DNA of 64,000 nt from Panagrolaimus kolymaensis (GCA_028622995.1 JAJQJQ010000009.1:124001-188000), one strand, 5' to 3'; shown: positions 48,301 to 62,774, counted from the first letter of the stretch. Translations and numbers: made by a program. The notes: a model not told the origin generated them from the sequence alone.

Positions 48301-51300
48301 AGTTGAGGGTGGAGGAATGTTGTGCTTTTATCGTCGCTGAACAAGCAACAGCAACAGCTGAAACGAAGAAAATAAAAGCATAGAAAAGTGAGGGTGGTGT
48401 CGTAGCTGTTGCTAAAGAATGCAATGCTTGAGCTTGATTGACATCCATTAATTTTTTGTTTTGTTTCCTCTCTCTCAATTTTGTTTTCTTTTGTTTTTAT
48501 TTGCTTAATTAGTATTTATTAGTCAAAATATATCCCACATCATTATAATACATATTTTGTTATGAAATTAAGATACTAATAGAGCAAAGCAAAAAATTTA
48601 ACTTTTTTTAATATTTTAACGGAGGAGTAAAAATAAATAAATTTCTTTTCCCATTTTTCTCTATTTTTTTCTTTCAAAAAGGTCAGTTTTTTGTTGATTT
48701 TCGGCTTTCATTTTTATTTTTTACGATTAGTACTTAAAAATTGAATTGTGTCTTTATCATTAACTATACAAAATTTTTTGAGGGGGCAAAGCAGCAATTT
48801 TTTATTATTATTATTTTAAAGAAAAGAAAAGCCCTTTATTAATCCACTTGTTTCTCGAATAAACTTTAAATTTGTAAAAAAATATTTTTGCTTCTTTTAG
48901 CAGAGGTAGCAACGCCTCCATTTATAAACCCCACGAAAAATAGTAAACTTTGTACTCGAAATGAACCTTCCTTTTACTGCTGCAAAGCAAGCATAAGTTT
49001 GTTACCGCCTTTCTTTTATTTAAAAAGTGTTCGAAACACAAAAAGGAAAAAGTGCAATTCCATTAGCTTATTAATAATAAAAAAATTGTTCAAGAAGGAG
49101 TGGGCATTGTTTTCGAGGCCAAGGAATTTTACTTTATTGTAAAGCCATCTGTCAAATGTATTTTGGAACTTGCTCCAATAATCCTCCTCCAACTCCAAAA
49201 GCAGTGTTCTTTAATTTTAAATTTTTTTTTTTTCATTACATTAATTTTATTATTCAAGAATATTTTTTGTTTTCCCTCCTCTGTCTCAATCATCAGCGGG
49301 TGTGAGATATTATTTATCAAATCATTTATCTATTTTTTTTTTCAATTCAAACAGATGTTGTCTATCATCGACCCACATTATTTGCGTCAAGTTTTTGTTT
49401 TGCAAGTGGGTTAAAGCGTTCATTTGCCAGAATTTTTATTTTGTATTCCTTCAATAAAAATATTATAAATTAAAAACAAATTTCGCACTTTCTTTCTTTT
49501 TTTAAAGAAATAATCTGCCAAGAAAAAGTTTTCAAGATATCACCTTTTTTTTAAATTCCATTGAAAATTCGTTCATAAATTTTTTATTTCCTAAGCCTTC
49601 CGCTCCAGCTTATTTTTTTTTCCTTTTTGAAGTTCATTTCTTTCTTTTTCTATTTTTTAATCTAATAAAAAATTCAAAAGAAAATGACGTTATTTTCTCT
49701 CTCTTCTATCTTTTTTGAAAAGCAGTTTATTCATGTTTTAATTAAGCTTCGAAACAACTTTTCTATTTGAATGAATGAAAACGGAAAAGTTTAAAAAACA
49801 ACCATAGAAATTTCTTTCGTAAAAAGGATAAGCGTCTTTTTTGCGGGTTTTATTATTTCTTTTGTTGATAAAATTTTACAAAAAAAATTGCCAAAAATAG
49901 TTGGCAACTTTGGCTTTTTTGATTCTATCTTTCTATATTTTTTTGCATTTTTCAAATTTGTTTTTTAGTTCCAAAAAATTTATTTAAAAAAGAAACAAAA
50001 TAAACACAAGTTTTTTTTGCTGCAAATATATTTATTTTTGTGGGAGATTAAATGACAATAAAAAAGCGAGCGAGGTAAATGGCTTGCTTTTATTTTACTT
50101 CCTAGCTTGTTGTTTAAAAGTTTATTTTGTTTGTTAGTTAGTTATTTATTTCTTCGAGAAATAATAATGAGAATGAAATGCATTTGACAGTTAAAAAGCT
50201 TTCATCCTCTGACCGACCATTGTTTTTTTTTTTGCGTTCCATTTTTTTTTCCCGTGTTGACAACAAAGAATCACGTTTCATTTTGTGGAGGATATTGTTT
50301 ACTGATTTTTTTGTTTCTCACTTATTTCTTTTATTTTTTTGGTTTACATTTAGCTGTCATTAATTATTTTATTGACCTTCTTTTAATTTTGCTTTTCGGA
50401 TAAATAATAAATAAATAAAAAATAATAAAAAACAGGGATTGCAAGGAGTTAAGTTTGAAGGAAAAAAAGTTAGTTTCTCACACCCTCGTTCCTACTTTAT
50501 CATACTTTATTTTTGTGCATTGTTTCCGCCCGCACCATCATCAAACTTTAATCGAAAAAATGGAGTATTCTCATGCCTATTTGCCTTTTATTTAGTTATT
50601 TGCCTTCAGGATTTTTTTAAACTTTTTAGAAAAGGCATCAAGGCACTGACAAATATGCAGGAGCTTAAGATTTTGTGGGTCAAAAATTTTTTTTTCATCG
50701 TCATCAGAAAAAAAGTGAAGATTTAGTGTTTGATGTCTCAAAGATAAAAAAAAGATTTAATGTTCAAAAACATCTTTTTAGAATTTATTAATAATATTCT
50801 GTGCCCCAAAGTAATGAAAATATGTTTCTATTTTTGTCTTTCTAAAGCCAAAAATCTTTCAAACACAAACAAATGTTTTTCTCTTTTTTTACTTTTACTT
50901 GTTGCTTCAGAAGAAGATTCGTAATTTTTTGAATATTCATTTCATTCTTTTTATTTTTGAGCACAAATATTTTAAGAATACTTTTCTTTTATTTACCTTT
51001 CTATGAACAATAAAAAATAACTTTATTTTTTATTTTTGTCATAATCCTTAATATTTTTATTTTTTACTTTCTTGCGTGTAAAAAACGTTTGCGGTAAAAA
51101 AAGTAAAAAACACTTTCTTTATTTTATTTTTTTATTATTTGATTCCGTCGTCATTCGCGCTTTTTATCCTTACATTTTACTTTTAAACTTTTATTAATGT
51201 CAGACAATTTTATTTCTTTCTTTCGCGGCTTTTAAAAAAATAAAGGTTTTGACATCCTAGTTTATAGTCAAATTTTTAGAATTTTTTAAACTCAACAACT

Positions 51301-51389
51301 CAAACTCAAATTTAACTTTTATTTCTTTTCATTTTGCCCTCCGACAACAGCAGCAGTCAGTTAGTTCGCAGCAATAAAAAAAAGAAAGG
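45348..51389. other. 6-kb gene-poor stretch
   Basis: Rich in T and A runs, with many short open frames and no series of exons in phase. It should hold the promoters of the coiled-coil gene (left) and the SH3 gene (right). No RNA gene was recognised. Confidence 0.5.
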
Positions 51390-54300
51390 ATGAGTAGCTC
51401 TAGTCGCAGCCCTTCCGTTGTATCAAATGGTGATATGCGACGTTTATCACGACAAGAGACAACTTCCAATGACAAAACTGTTCGAAAAAAGTGGACATCA
51501 GCTTTTCGAGTTGTTCAGTCACTCAATCGTTTTAAAAGTGGACCAAATAAAGAGGTTGGTTGAAGTTTTTTATTTTAATTATCTGTAAAAAAAAGAAAAA
51601 ACAATTGTTTTTTTTTTTCGAAGTACGTCAAAGGCAAAAACAAATTTGTGTCATTTTGAAGGAGAGTTGTAAAATAATTTGGAGAAAGAGACCTTCCCAA
51701 CTTTCATAAAAGGTTAAAAATAACATTTAAGAACACTTGTTTTTCATAATTTATTTTTTTTGAAAGAAAAATAGAAAACATAAAACTTCGAACTGGCTTT
51801 AAAAAAAGATTTTAAAAAAGAACAAATTGTTATGATTTTGAAGATATCAAATTATTAAAAAATATGTACAAGCAGCTATTTATCTGAAGGTCAAAAATCG
51901 GTTGTTGGATTTGTCAGAAAACAATGTTAGATAAAGTTGACAGTAAAAAACTTAGGTTCTCATTTTCCACCCTTTCCATTTTCATTAATCTATGAAGTTC
52001 GTCTTTGAGCCTTCCTTCGTTATCAAAATTGGTGTTTTTTTGCACCCTCAAAATTCTATTCTTCCTTCGCTTTTTTTTAATAAAATTTTTGGACCAACCT
52101 TTGGCTTTTTTTTTTGTAAGCGAAAATAATTTTTGATTAGTTTTTTTTATGAAACATATCTTTCATTTCCTATTTTTTTGTAATTCTTTTTCAATTATTT
52201 TGAAATCCAAACCTAGCAACAACGACGATAGAATTATAGAATTTTGTTTTCAATTGTTATGTAATCGGAGAACAAAAAGACCGATTATTACCACCTACAA
52301 TTCAACAAAGGAATAATAAAAAACCCAATAAAAATGTTTTTGCACCTGCTGAAATTGAAACAACTATACACTGAATCGACCGGATGGGGAAGGAAAAATT
52401 TTCTAGGAAAAAAAGAATTGCAATTTTGTGAAATCCAAAAAAAAAATTTGGGAAACAAGAACAAAGTTTAAAGTAAAAATGTGTTCTTTTACTTTATTTA
52501 TATGTTCCCATGCAAAAAAAATTTCTTCTTTGACATCCATAACAAAAGACGAAAGAAGAAGCAGAAAAAAACTTTTTTTTAAATGGTTAAAACTCGAAAA
52601 AGATGGCAACGCTGAAGAAAAAAAAGTAATAAAGAATATTGCACTCTTGTGGCAAATATTCAATATGAATATTATGAAAAAGATAAATTATGGCTCCCAT
52701 TATTTTTTTTAATGGAGATTCAAAAAAGAAAAAATGAAATTGACTTCCTTATTATTTTTTTTTTGTTGCTGGTAAAAAAATCACATTGAAACTTAGTCTC
52801 CGAATAAATGAAAAGAAATTTCATATTCTTTGCTGATTTAAGATTCTGGTGGTTTTTTAGCCTCTTTTTCTTCTTTTTTGCGAAAGAAATTATTATTTTA
52901 TGGATTTCTTAGAAATTTAAAATTGTGAAGAAAAAAGTGATTCCATGGATTACGGTATTGCAAACGAACAACTTGTAGTCGTCAAAAAAAGACAGAATTT
53001 TTAAGCAACAACATAGAAAAAAGAAAAAAAATAGAGAAGAAACATGTGCTTAATTCATGGCTTGCTTCTTTCGGCTTGCTTCTTATGTTCATCATCATCA
53101 AAATTAATTAAGCTTTTCTTCTTTCTTTCCTTTTTTGTGTCATTCATTCACGAATATTCTTTTATTTTTCTTTCATTCATGATTTAATCAAGCAACAACA
53201 AACCCTTTTCATCAAAGACATTCACTCAAAAAAATAAACCCGAAAAAAATGCTTCCGTGTATTTCATTCAAGAATTTTAGACACTTGTTGATTATCTTCG
53301 TCATAATTTTTTTTTTGGAAAATGCCCTTTTCATTTTTTTCTAGCTATAATTATTTTTTGCTTGCAAAGAAAAATAATAATATAACCTTAACGTTCTTTT
53401 TTTGCTACTACCTCCTATGGCTTTTAAGCATGCTATTTATCCCAAAAAAAATTTTTGCACTTTTTTTCTAGCCAACTAACTCCTGCAAAAAAAGAAATAA
53501 AAAAAGAAAGAGCAAGATGCTTGTTGCTGCCCCATTTTCTTCGTCTGAAAACTGAAAACTAAAAAAAAACACCACTCAAAATTCAGGCGTGAAAAGTAAA
53601 AACTGAAAATTGCCTAAAGGAATTTATATTATTTTTTTTTACTCCCATTTCTAGTTAGCTATTTTTTTTACTTGAACTTTCAAAAAGTCATCTTCGTCTT
53701 AGAAGAAAAAAGGATAATTTTAAGGTTAAAAAAAGTTTTCCACGAAAAAGAAGCGCCTCAAAGTCTCAAAAACTTTTTATCCCTAATTTTCTTGTGTCGA
53801 GCAAGAAAAAGGCCAAAAATAATAATAAACTTTTTTGACCTTGTAAGTAATAAAAGTTTGTTAGTTTCAAAACTATGAATACCGCCTAAAGGCATTTTCC
53901 TTGATTCTTGAGCCTGTTGACGAACAAGAAAAAAAATTTTTTGAGCTCGTTGCTTCCGATTAAATTAAAAGGCGTGGCTTTTTTTTGTTTTTTTTCCTTC
54001 ACGCTTCTTTTAAGGAAACAAAAGATGAAGTGGTTAGCAAATTTTTTCACACTAGTTTGTTATTGTTTTTTTTTATGAACGGGAAAAACAAAAAAAGCTT
54101 GAAAACTTGTTTTATTCTTAGAAATTGTTATTGGCGTATTTAAATTTTCTTTTTGTATCAGATAACGAACGAATGAATTTTGATTTTTATGCTGTTTAAT
54201 TTTTATTTGTGTTAAGTAGTTTATACTTTTTACTTTTAAGACAATCAAAAAAGCAGACGACCATAACTTAATTTTATCTTACTTTTTCTTCTTTGAAGGA

Positions 54301-57300
54301 TATTTTATTAGTTCCTTTTATTTCTCTTATTTGTGTGTTAATCCTCTTCTTCTTCATTTTTATTGAAACTCATATTCACTTTTATTTCGGCTGCTTTTAT
54401 ATTTTATATATTCAATATTGAAACAAAAAGAAAAAAGAATATGACTCGTCGAACTTCGCTTCAATATCATTATTCACCAGGATTGGTAGGGACGACGACG
54501 ACCACCAATTCAGCCAATTCAGGAGTTGGAAATGGTGGACACGCCCAAACCCAAAAACAACCACAAACTATTCATGACTTAGCTTGCGGCTATTTGCTTG
54601 AATTTCCACGAGATTTTAAGCAACTTTATCGACAAAGAAAACTTAGTCAAATTGGTGAAGATTATTTTAAACCAGCTTCAAATTTACGTTCACATCGATT
54701 AAGTCATCCACATTTGTCTTTTATTGCTTCTCCACTAACCAATATGACCAACAACAACAACGCTTCACCACCAAGTTTACCTTCACGACGATATCTTCCA
54801 AATGGAGGGCATCGAAATTCTCAACCATCTTTAATGTTTTATGGTCAATCAGATGAACAGATTCAACATTCCTTAAATAATGCTCTAAATTTGAAACATG
54901 TTCCATCTCAGCCTGTTTTATTTGGAAAACAATTTTCGCCTAAAAGCAGTACCATCATTGAACCACAAAATCGACATTTTAATGGTGGCGGAACTTCACA
55001 AAATAGACATCATCATCATTATTATCAACAACATCATGCGCCAAGTACCCCACCAAATTCTAATTCTAATATCTTTACACAATCTCCAAATAGTAAAAAT
55101 AACTCTCCTTCAGGAGGACGAAAATTGCCTAGGGCTTCAGAAAAACGAATCCTACAAAGACATCCTCAATCAGATTTAGCTTTTCGTTTTCAGCGTCACG
55201 TGGATTATTATTCATCCAATGAAAATAATCATGGTCATCAAATTCGAAATGAAGGTAAGTAGCATTTTATTATTTTTTTTTTATTCAAATCCTTCTGTTT
55301 TTTTTAAAAGAAACTTTGCACCCTTATAAAAAAACTTTTATTTTTTTTACTTATTTTGCACCGGGGGCGTTCATCATCCATGTTTGTCGTCAAAGAGATT
55401 TATTAAAAACAAAAAATTACTCTTTCTTTTTTCAAAAAAAAAGAAAAGTAAAAAATAACAAGAATTTTTGTTTTTTTGAGTGTTAAATTTCAGGATGAAT
55501 GAGGATAGGCATCTCCATTTACCGTATAAAAAAATGAAAAACAAAAAAATGAATTAATTAAATTCCAACTTGTTAAAAGAAATATTTTTTTAATGAGCAT
55601 TTATTTATTTCGTAACCATTCATAATGTTTATGTTTATAAACATTTTTTGTCGCTTCATTAGATATTTTTTTTTTGTTTCTTCTCTTCAAATGTTTTTTT
55701 TTCTTTTAAAAAAATTCTAAAAAAAGAATTTTTAAAAGCACTAAAAATACCAAAAGTCAAGTGATGGTAAAAAAATGGGGTTTCCCAACAAAAGAAAAAT
55801 CCAAGCAAAACCAAAAACCAAAAAAACATGCTGATTTTAGAAAAAAATAAAAACAATTTGAGTTTTTTATGACAATTATGTCATTTTTTAAAATTATTTA
55901 TTCTTACGGTAATGACAAATAAATATAAATTAATAAAAAGCATGATAACATTTTTAATTTTTCAAAATTTGGGAAGCGCATTGTTGTTTTAAAAATTCAT
56001 TCCTGATTAGGTAAAAGCGACATTACGCCATTACGCGTATGCTGCCAACAATTTTTTTTTGATGGATTAATTAGGATTGTGTGGTAGTCAAAAAATCGAA
56101 AAAATTTCAATTTCTATAACCACGAATCTTATAAGTTTACTGCAGCATCAAAAAAAATTGAGACTAATTAGATTCAAATATCTTCTAAAAAACTTGCATG
56201 AAAAAAAAAAATTCTCAGAAATTTTGAAAAATACCAAAAATCAAAACACTTGCAAAGATTTTTCAAATATATTTTTTTTATGTGTTTACAAAAATATAAA
56301 TAATTTTTTTTCCCTTTTTAAGTAATTTTTCACACGCAGTCTTTTTTATTTTTTGCAAAGCTGAACGGCAAAAAAATTTCTGAGCCATGGTTGGCAGCTT
56401 TTTTTCTATTTAAAAATTTAACACTTAAGAAGTGAGAAAGAAAGAATGAGGCTTACTCATACTCAAGAAAAATATGTTCAAAAAACATGGCAAAGAAGAA
56501 GAAAAAAAAAAGGAGAAAAAACTAAAAAAGTCTCAAGAGGGTTAGCATTAATTAAAAAAAAATGAATGTAAGCTTTAAAAAAGAAGTTTTTTTCCGAAAC
56601 ATCTTCATTTCAAACAACCAACAAAAAAAAGAGAGCAAAAACTAACACATATTTTTTGTTGGCTTTCAAAAAAAAATTAATTTAAATATTTGCAGAACCA
56701 GATTTCGTTGATCCCGTTTATTTGGCTCTCAAACAAGCCACCGGTCGATACGGTGGTGGTGGATCATCAAGTAGCAGACGAGGTTCATCCGCACATAATT
56801 TTGATTCAGCCAGTCCAAGCCCACGAAATTTATCACAAGTTTCTCTTCAAGACTCGGGTTATGCTGAAATTAGCAATTCTCGAAATCAATTATTAGGTTC
56901 CACTCCAATGTTGGATCAACCTGGAATGCCTCCAGCTAAAGCTATGTCAAATGGTAAGTTTTTTCTTACTTTTTTTTCTCTTTCTCTCTAATTATTATTA
57001 ATTATTTTTGACTTTGAAATTAATTCTTCCAACCTTTTTTTCTTTCGCTGACTAATTAAAAAATTATTATTTGTTTTTAAACTTTACACTTTTTTACATA
57101 CTTTTCTTTCTTTTTTTACACCACTTTATTTTTAAATGAAATCTGCGGCATCAATTTCAAACACAAACACCACCCATGGCTATCTCATTCTCAAGTTTTT
57201 TTTAAGGAGAAGCGAAGAATAATAATAATAGGAAATCAGTAGGCGCGAGAGAAAAAAAAACTTGAGAACCAGAAAAAGTAGAGTAGCGCATAAATGCTTT

Positions 57301-58757
57301 CTTCCTTTTTGGTGACACGGCATCGTCGGTGTTGTTATTGTCGCCGCTGCTGGTGTCGACGATGGATGTCCTGCATAATCGACTGACTACTCTGTGTACA
57401 AATAAAAAATTGTTGTTGTTGCAGAAGCTCAAGAATGAAACTAAGAAACTTTACTCTTTTTTATTTATTATTTTTTCATTCTTCAAAAATTCAAATATGA
57501 ATAAGAAAAAGTAGTGCGAAAACACATTTTTTTTCTTAAAATTTAATCCTAACAAAAAATAATTTTTTTTATGGCTTGCTTCTAGAAATTTTTTACTTTT
57601 TTATTTTTTGAAATATTATAAATCATTATTAACTCTAAAAAATATGTATATATCTTTGGTTTCGGTCGTTACTTTTTTACAATCTTTAAAATCTTAAAAC
57701 TAAAAAAAGCTGGTTTTACTCGTGTAAAACTAATAATTTAATAAACAAGTTTACCCAAAAAATAATAAATACACTTTTCGGTTTTTTTTATTGCTTACAA
57801 AAACTATAATTTTTTTGCTACTGCTATTCCCTAAAGAAAATAATTTATGAAAGCGCACCTGCGTTTATGCTTTTATGACTTCTTTGTAAACTACCAACTT
57901 CAAACAAAAAAAAATTATTATGAGTCTTTCCTATTTTTGTCGTTTTTTTTAATGCTTGCTGCTGCCAAGTTTATTTTTTAATTTCATTTTCTTTCATTTA
58001 TTTACATTCTTTCATTCATAAAACTTTCTTTTACGCTTCGGAGATTTAAAATTTAAAACAAGTCTTTGCTTTTTTTGGCTTTAATTTTAATTTTCATTTT
58101 TTTTTTTTGCAGGAATAATTCAGCAGCAGCGTCGCCGTGCACCAAAATTAAATAAACAAATGAAATCATTATCGTTGGATTGTGCAGAAATGCCTCCTCC
58201 TGTTTGCAGTACCATGAGATCGCCATTTAGTAAGTTAAAAAAATTTAATAAAGAAATTTTTTATTGAACAATATTTTTTTGTAGAAAGTAAACCACTCCG
58301 CCAAGCTCAAGGCTTTGCAACATCAGGCGAAACATCAGATTGGGAGAGAAGTGTCTCTCCAGTAGGTCCATCACCTCGTCGACTTCCACCTCAACCCACT
58401 TCCGTCACCACCCATATAGTTACTCATGAATATTGTGGAAATGATTTTATACTATTTCTTGGTGATAGAATGAATATTGTGGATAATGGCGATCCTGATT
58501 GGTTGCATGGAATTAAAGTTGGAGATCGAGCTAAAACTTTATTAACTTTTCCTAATACTTGTGTGGCTCCATTAAATCCCGGTGAACAACCTATGAAACT
58601 TTCACAAAATGTTAATTTAATTGAATCTCGATTACGTTTATATCGTGATCAAGTTGTTTTTGCATTGCCTAATTCAATGAGACATGACAGAGTTAAAGTT
58701 AGAAATGAAAGGGGCACCATAGCTGAATGTCCTCTAATGTATTTAATGCTTTTATGA
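51390..58757 (+). CDS. SH3-domain protein with STAC-like C-terminus
   Basis: Five exons (51390-51554, 54438-55254, 56696-56953, 58113-58229, 58285-58757) join in phase to 609 residues. The N-terminus is basic, followed by about 400 residues of low-complexity Ser/Pro/Asn/His-rich sequence (RHHHHYYQQHH). The C-terminal 110 residues hold an SH3 fold: FILFLGDRMNIVDNGDPDWL, then TFPNTCV. A second, weaker SH3-like unit follows (LRLYRDQVVFALP...VKVRNERGTIAECPLMYL). This order, SH3 then FPxxxV then a second SH3, is as in STAC adaptor proteins of muscle and neuron Ca2+ channels. The STAC C1 zinc domain is absent. The exon at 54438 has a weak acceptor (aaaaaag) and begins 4 nt before an ATG (54441), so a shorter trans-spliced isoform is possible. 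Confidence 0.75.
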
Positions 58758-60078
58758 ATAAATAAAAAATATGCAGCTACTCTTTTATTTTTATGTATTA
58801 TTTTTTCTGACTTAAAAAAAGGGCATTAAACGAGGATTTTTTTACTTTTTCTTTTTAAATTGTATTTATACGTATCTCAACTAAAAAAATACTTATGCGT
58901 CCGCTCCTCCTTGATTTGTGATTTATTTTTTATTCTTTAAAAAAAAGTTTACTGTAAAAAAGTTTTATATCATTTTATTAGAGCGAAAAAAAAAGTTTTT
59001 GTTTCAAGTTTGATTGACGTAGATATGGTCGTTGTTTATCATTCGAAAACAATCAGGCCTCCAGGGAGATAGATGATTACCAGGTATAACTTTTAAAGAC
59101 AAAGCAAAACCTTTAGCTTTGAGTAATCCTTTTTTCTCGTATGAAACACTTCCCTTTTATGCTACATACATGTGTCTAATAGAATCATCTAAAACAGTCA
59201 TCATTTCTTCCCTTTGAGCCTCTAAAACACAACTTCCATACCCAAACAAAAGCTTTGAAAACTTTAAACCCACTTTTTTGCTTCATCACATTCATTTCCT
59301 TCCATTATTTTTTGATTCTGGTACAGCGAGCTTACCGGTATTATTTGCTGCTCCTTTGATTATTTTTATGCTTTTAACTTTTTTTTTCTTTCTATTTTTA
59401 AACTTATACCTTTTAATAAAATTTGGAATTATTTTTGTTTTTGTCATAAAAATATAAATTAAATAAAGAGATTTGATTAAACAAAAAACTTTTATTTTTA
59501 CATATAAAAAATTTCAACAAAACAAGTAAAAGATATTCTCAAGCAAGTGAAGAAAGAAGCAGAGTAAAAAAAGACTCAATTCTTTCATCAAACATGGCAC
59601 AAAAAAAGAAAGAAAAACAAATGAACGACGAAAAAAGTTGTAAAAGGCCAATTTTACAATCGCTTTTATGTTTCTTTTTGTTGTGCTTTGAAGCGTCTCT
59701 TCCCAATAACAGCCTTACCTAAACCGTTGCGGTTTCAGATTAATGATAGTTGGCTTTAATCTCATTGAAGCGGATAACCCACAACCTGCTTAACCAATCT
59801 GCTTTGAGTCTTCGAAAAAATAATACTGCGCTGTTAACCAACTCCAGCTTTCTCAACTAAAACTTATTTTTTCCACACTCATTTCCTTCCATTTTTTTAA
59901 ATCAAAGACAAGACAAAGATTTGTTATAAAAAAACATTTATTGAAACATATATACTTCTACAATTAAATACTATAATAACTCGGGCAAGTGAAGGAAACA
60001 AAGTAAAAAAGCGAAATAATAAAATATATCCAATAGCAATACAAAGAAAAGAAAATTCACAACTCTTAATAAATAGTA
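58758..60078. other. Convergent intergenic region with a less AT-rich island
   Basis: It contains the 3' UTRs of the SH3 and V-ATPase genes. Around 59640-59850 the sequence is less AT-rich and includes a 6-bp perfect hairpin (aaaccgttgcggttt, near 59723). A 42-codon ORF at 59594-59722 (+) has no recognisable family. The island could be a small RNA gene or a decayed exon. Confidence 0.4.
59937..59942 (-). terminator. AATAAA polyadenylation signal for the V-ATPase C gene
   Basis: The complement of tttatt, about 140 bases after the stop codon at 60079 on the minus strand. Other AATAAA matches occur in this A/T-rich region, so the choice is tentative. Confidence 0.4.
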
Positions 60079-61616
60079 TCATGGTTTGTGTTTAGCAAAA
60101 TCGACAGGAACTTTGAAGAAGACATAAGGATGATAATCACTAATACCAAGAGAGACCAAACTTGGAACATCATCGAAAGCATCCATTGGACCAAAACCAG
60201 CTCCATCAAGATGAGAATACATTTTATTCAATTCAGCTGCAAGCTTCTTCGATGAGCCTTTATGTGGTTCCATTATAACAGCTTGAAAGTTCACCGGCAA
60301 TCCATATCTTAGAACAGATTCAACAAAAGTTCGAAGAGCCTTGACATGAATATAAGCAATAAAAATTTCACCAAAGTTGATTTTGAGCCATCGAACGATT
60401 TGAGCATATTGCTTTTGCTTTTCTTGAAGAAGTTTGTCTCTTTCAACTTTTCCATGCTTCAAAGTTTCTTCATTGTAGACGAAATCACGGACGATGATCT
60501 TGTGTTCACGACAATTTGATTTGTATTCTTCAAGTACCTTCTTGAAGATAGTAACAGTATAAAGAGCATGTTCATTATCTTCTGTGATGAGTTTGGCGGA
60601 TCCAGGAACAACCATATCAGCATATGTAGTATACTTGGATTCCCATTCTTTGACATTTATTTTGGGAACTGCTACCACAATAGTCTGAAAGAGTAAATGG
60701 TTAGTTAATAAAGCTAAAAACAGATAATAAGCTTCATGGTGATATATTCAGTTGCACTTGCATCAACTTTCCCAAAGGAGCACACATAGTTACAATAAGA
60801 CAACAAGTTGTCATCAATAGGACACGCCAAAAGATCGCAAGTTCGAATAACAATAGTAAGAAAGCGCAAATATGAAGCATACTAAGTAACGCTAATGTGT
60901 AAAAGTAGTTTACCTGCAAATATTCTGATTCCATTACAAAATCATCAGCTTTAACAATGTCGGATATATCTTTTGTGACCAGAGATCCTCTAAAAAGGCA
61001 TGAATGTAGGAGCAAAAACATAACAAGTAACAACATACGTAGATTTGCGATCAATAGAAGCCAAAGTATTCTTTAAGTTGTTGTAATGAGCAGCTTTGGT
61101 TTTGAAATCATTATCAATTTGAGTTATTTGTTTACCAATAATTTCACTTAGCACTTTGAGCGATTGCTTTAATGGATATTTTGCACTTTCCCATTGAAAC
61201 TTGGTGAGGTAAGTATGCATATCACCTAAAGAACATAACGATCATAAGCAAATAAACAAAGTAAAGTAGTAACATACGATTTCCAATAAGTAGATTATCT
61301 TGAAGCTTCTCACGTTCCTCCAAAACTTCACCAAAGTATTGAACTAGTTTTCGTGTCGTTCTAAAACATGTATGTCAAGAGAGAAAGAAAGAATATAAAC
61401 AAATAAAGCAACTCACTGTTCAGCCGCAGCATCCAACTTTGATAAATCATCAGAAAGACCAACGAGTTGATCCAATGTTCCAACTTTTAGATCAGGTATA
61501 TTGAATTTGTTGTTATTTGATAAACTTCCAGTTGACGAATTCAGTTTTTCCCATGTATCTTGAGGCGTTTTATCACCAGGAGCTGAGACAATCCAAATCT
61601 CTTGAGTTGAGCTCAT
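60079..61616 (-). CDS. vha-11: V-type proton ATPase subunit C
   Basis: Five exons (61616-61417, 61360-61278, 61225-61039, 60989-60914, 60684-60079) give 383 residues, the usual length for subunit C. Family features include the start [32 protein letters not shown], then [48 protein letters not shown] and the C-terminal [14 protein letters not shown]. Subunit C is the clamp between the catalytic V1 sector and the membrane V0 sector and is released when the pump disassembles. The gene matches C. elegans vha-11 in kind. The splice structure is compact, with introns of 49-60 bp apart from one of about 230 bp. It is convergent with the SH3 gene. Confidence 0.97.
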
Positions 61617-61624
61617 GGTTATCA

Positions 61625-61636
61625 CTGAAAAAAAAG
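61625..61636 (-). promoter_or_regulatory. Probable trans-splice acceptor of the V-ATPase C gene
   Basis: TTTTTTTTTCAG on the minus strand ends eight bases before the ATG at 61616. A strong acceptor this close to the start codon is typical of spliced-leader addition in nematodes. Confidence 0.55.
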
Positions 61637-62774
61637 AAAGAAGTGAAAAGTCAATACATTATAACAAAGCTAATATGAAGAACACGACACGAGGTTAAAA
61701 CAAAGGAATAAACATTCACGAGTAACTGAATTTCAACATTTGTAAAAAAAGGTAACAATCAAACAATAATTTTGTGCTATCAAAAAAGTAAAAAAGAGAG
61801 AAGAGACAGAGAACAAAAAGCTTTTTTTCGTGGTTTTAATTTTTCGATAACTGCTTTTTTTGATTTCTGGTCTTCCGTTCATCGATCTTGAATTTGCCTG
61901 AATGCGCGTTAAGACCTTTATATAAAGCGCAATGCTTGAGTTTTTTTGTTGTTGATGCATGGCTGGCTTACTTTTTTACATAGAAGCTTTTGCATGTATT
62001 TAAATTTAGCATAAATTATAGTTAATCTTCATTTACTTTTTGAAGGTGACAAACAAAAGAAAAATGTACTTACAAGCAAAATCGATAACGCAAATAAACG
62101 TTAACGTAAAGGAGAAATAAAGGTGTAATATGAATCTTTTTTTTTTAAACAAGGTTATTGGACATAAAAATCAAATCTAATTGAGATTAGAAAGTTGTTA
62201 TAATCGAATTAACTCAAAAGTTGTTAAGTTTTATAATATACTTAAATTTTTTTGCTAGCATTGTTTTAGAAATTGTTTCAATTATTTTTTAAATAAACAA
62301 AATTTGCGAATTATCGGTTTTCTTCGGAAATAATAATACTCTATATATTAATTATGATTAACCCGATGTCATTAATGGAAAAATTAAAAATTTGTTCGAG
62401 CATTTTTTGTTTGTGCCGTTTGTCCAAGTTGTAAATCACAAATTGAAAAAAGCGCAATGGGATGTACTTTCATCGTATGTGGAGAGGTGGTAGCGATCGA
62501 TTAAGTCAAGTTTTGCCGTTATTCCGAGGTTGTTTGTCCTTTTCTATGATTGTTTCCTTCCTTTATCCTCACATCTGTCTTGGTTTAAAAATTGTGCTCA
62601 ACGTTCGTTGCTGTTTTCGCTCTTCTTTGTGATTTTTAGCAAAAAAATCTTTTTTTATTTCTAGTTTAAATTTTTTTAAAAATAATTTTTTTGCTTTTCT
62701 CAAAACAATCTAGCTTCCAATACGCGACATATTTAAAAAGAGTTTTAGTTAAGTTACTTTTTTTTATATTGAGC
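61637..62774. other. Divergent promoter region
   Basis: Between the V-ATPase gene (-) and the small secreted-protein gene (+). A/T-rich, with no gene recognised. Confidence 0.5.

Noticed and set aside
59594..59722. 42-codon plus-strand ORF with a hydrophobic core
   Set aside because: It lies in a convergent 3' region, is too short to judge, and has no family match.
59720..59850. Minus-strand frame with RLWVIRFNEI, loosely like mitochondrial ribosomal protein L20
   Set aside because: The match is about ten residues, followed soon by a stop, with no other exon found.
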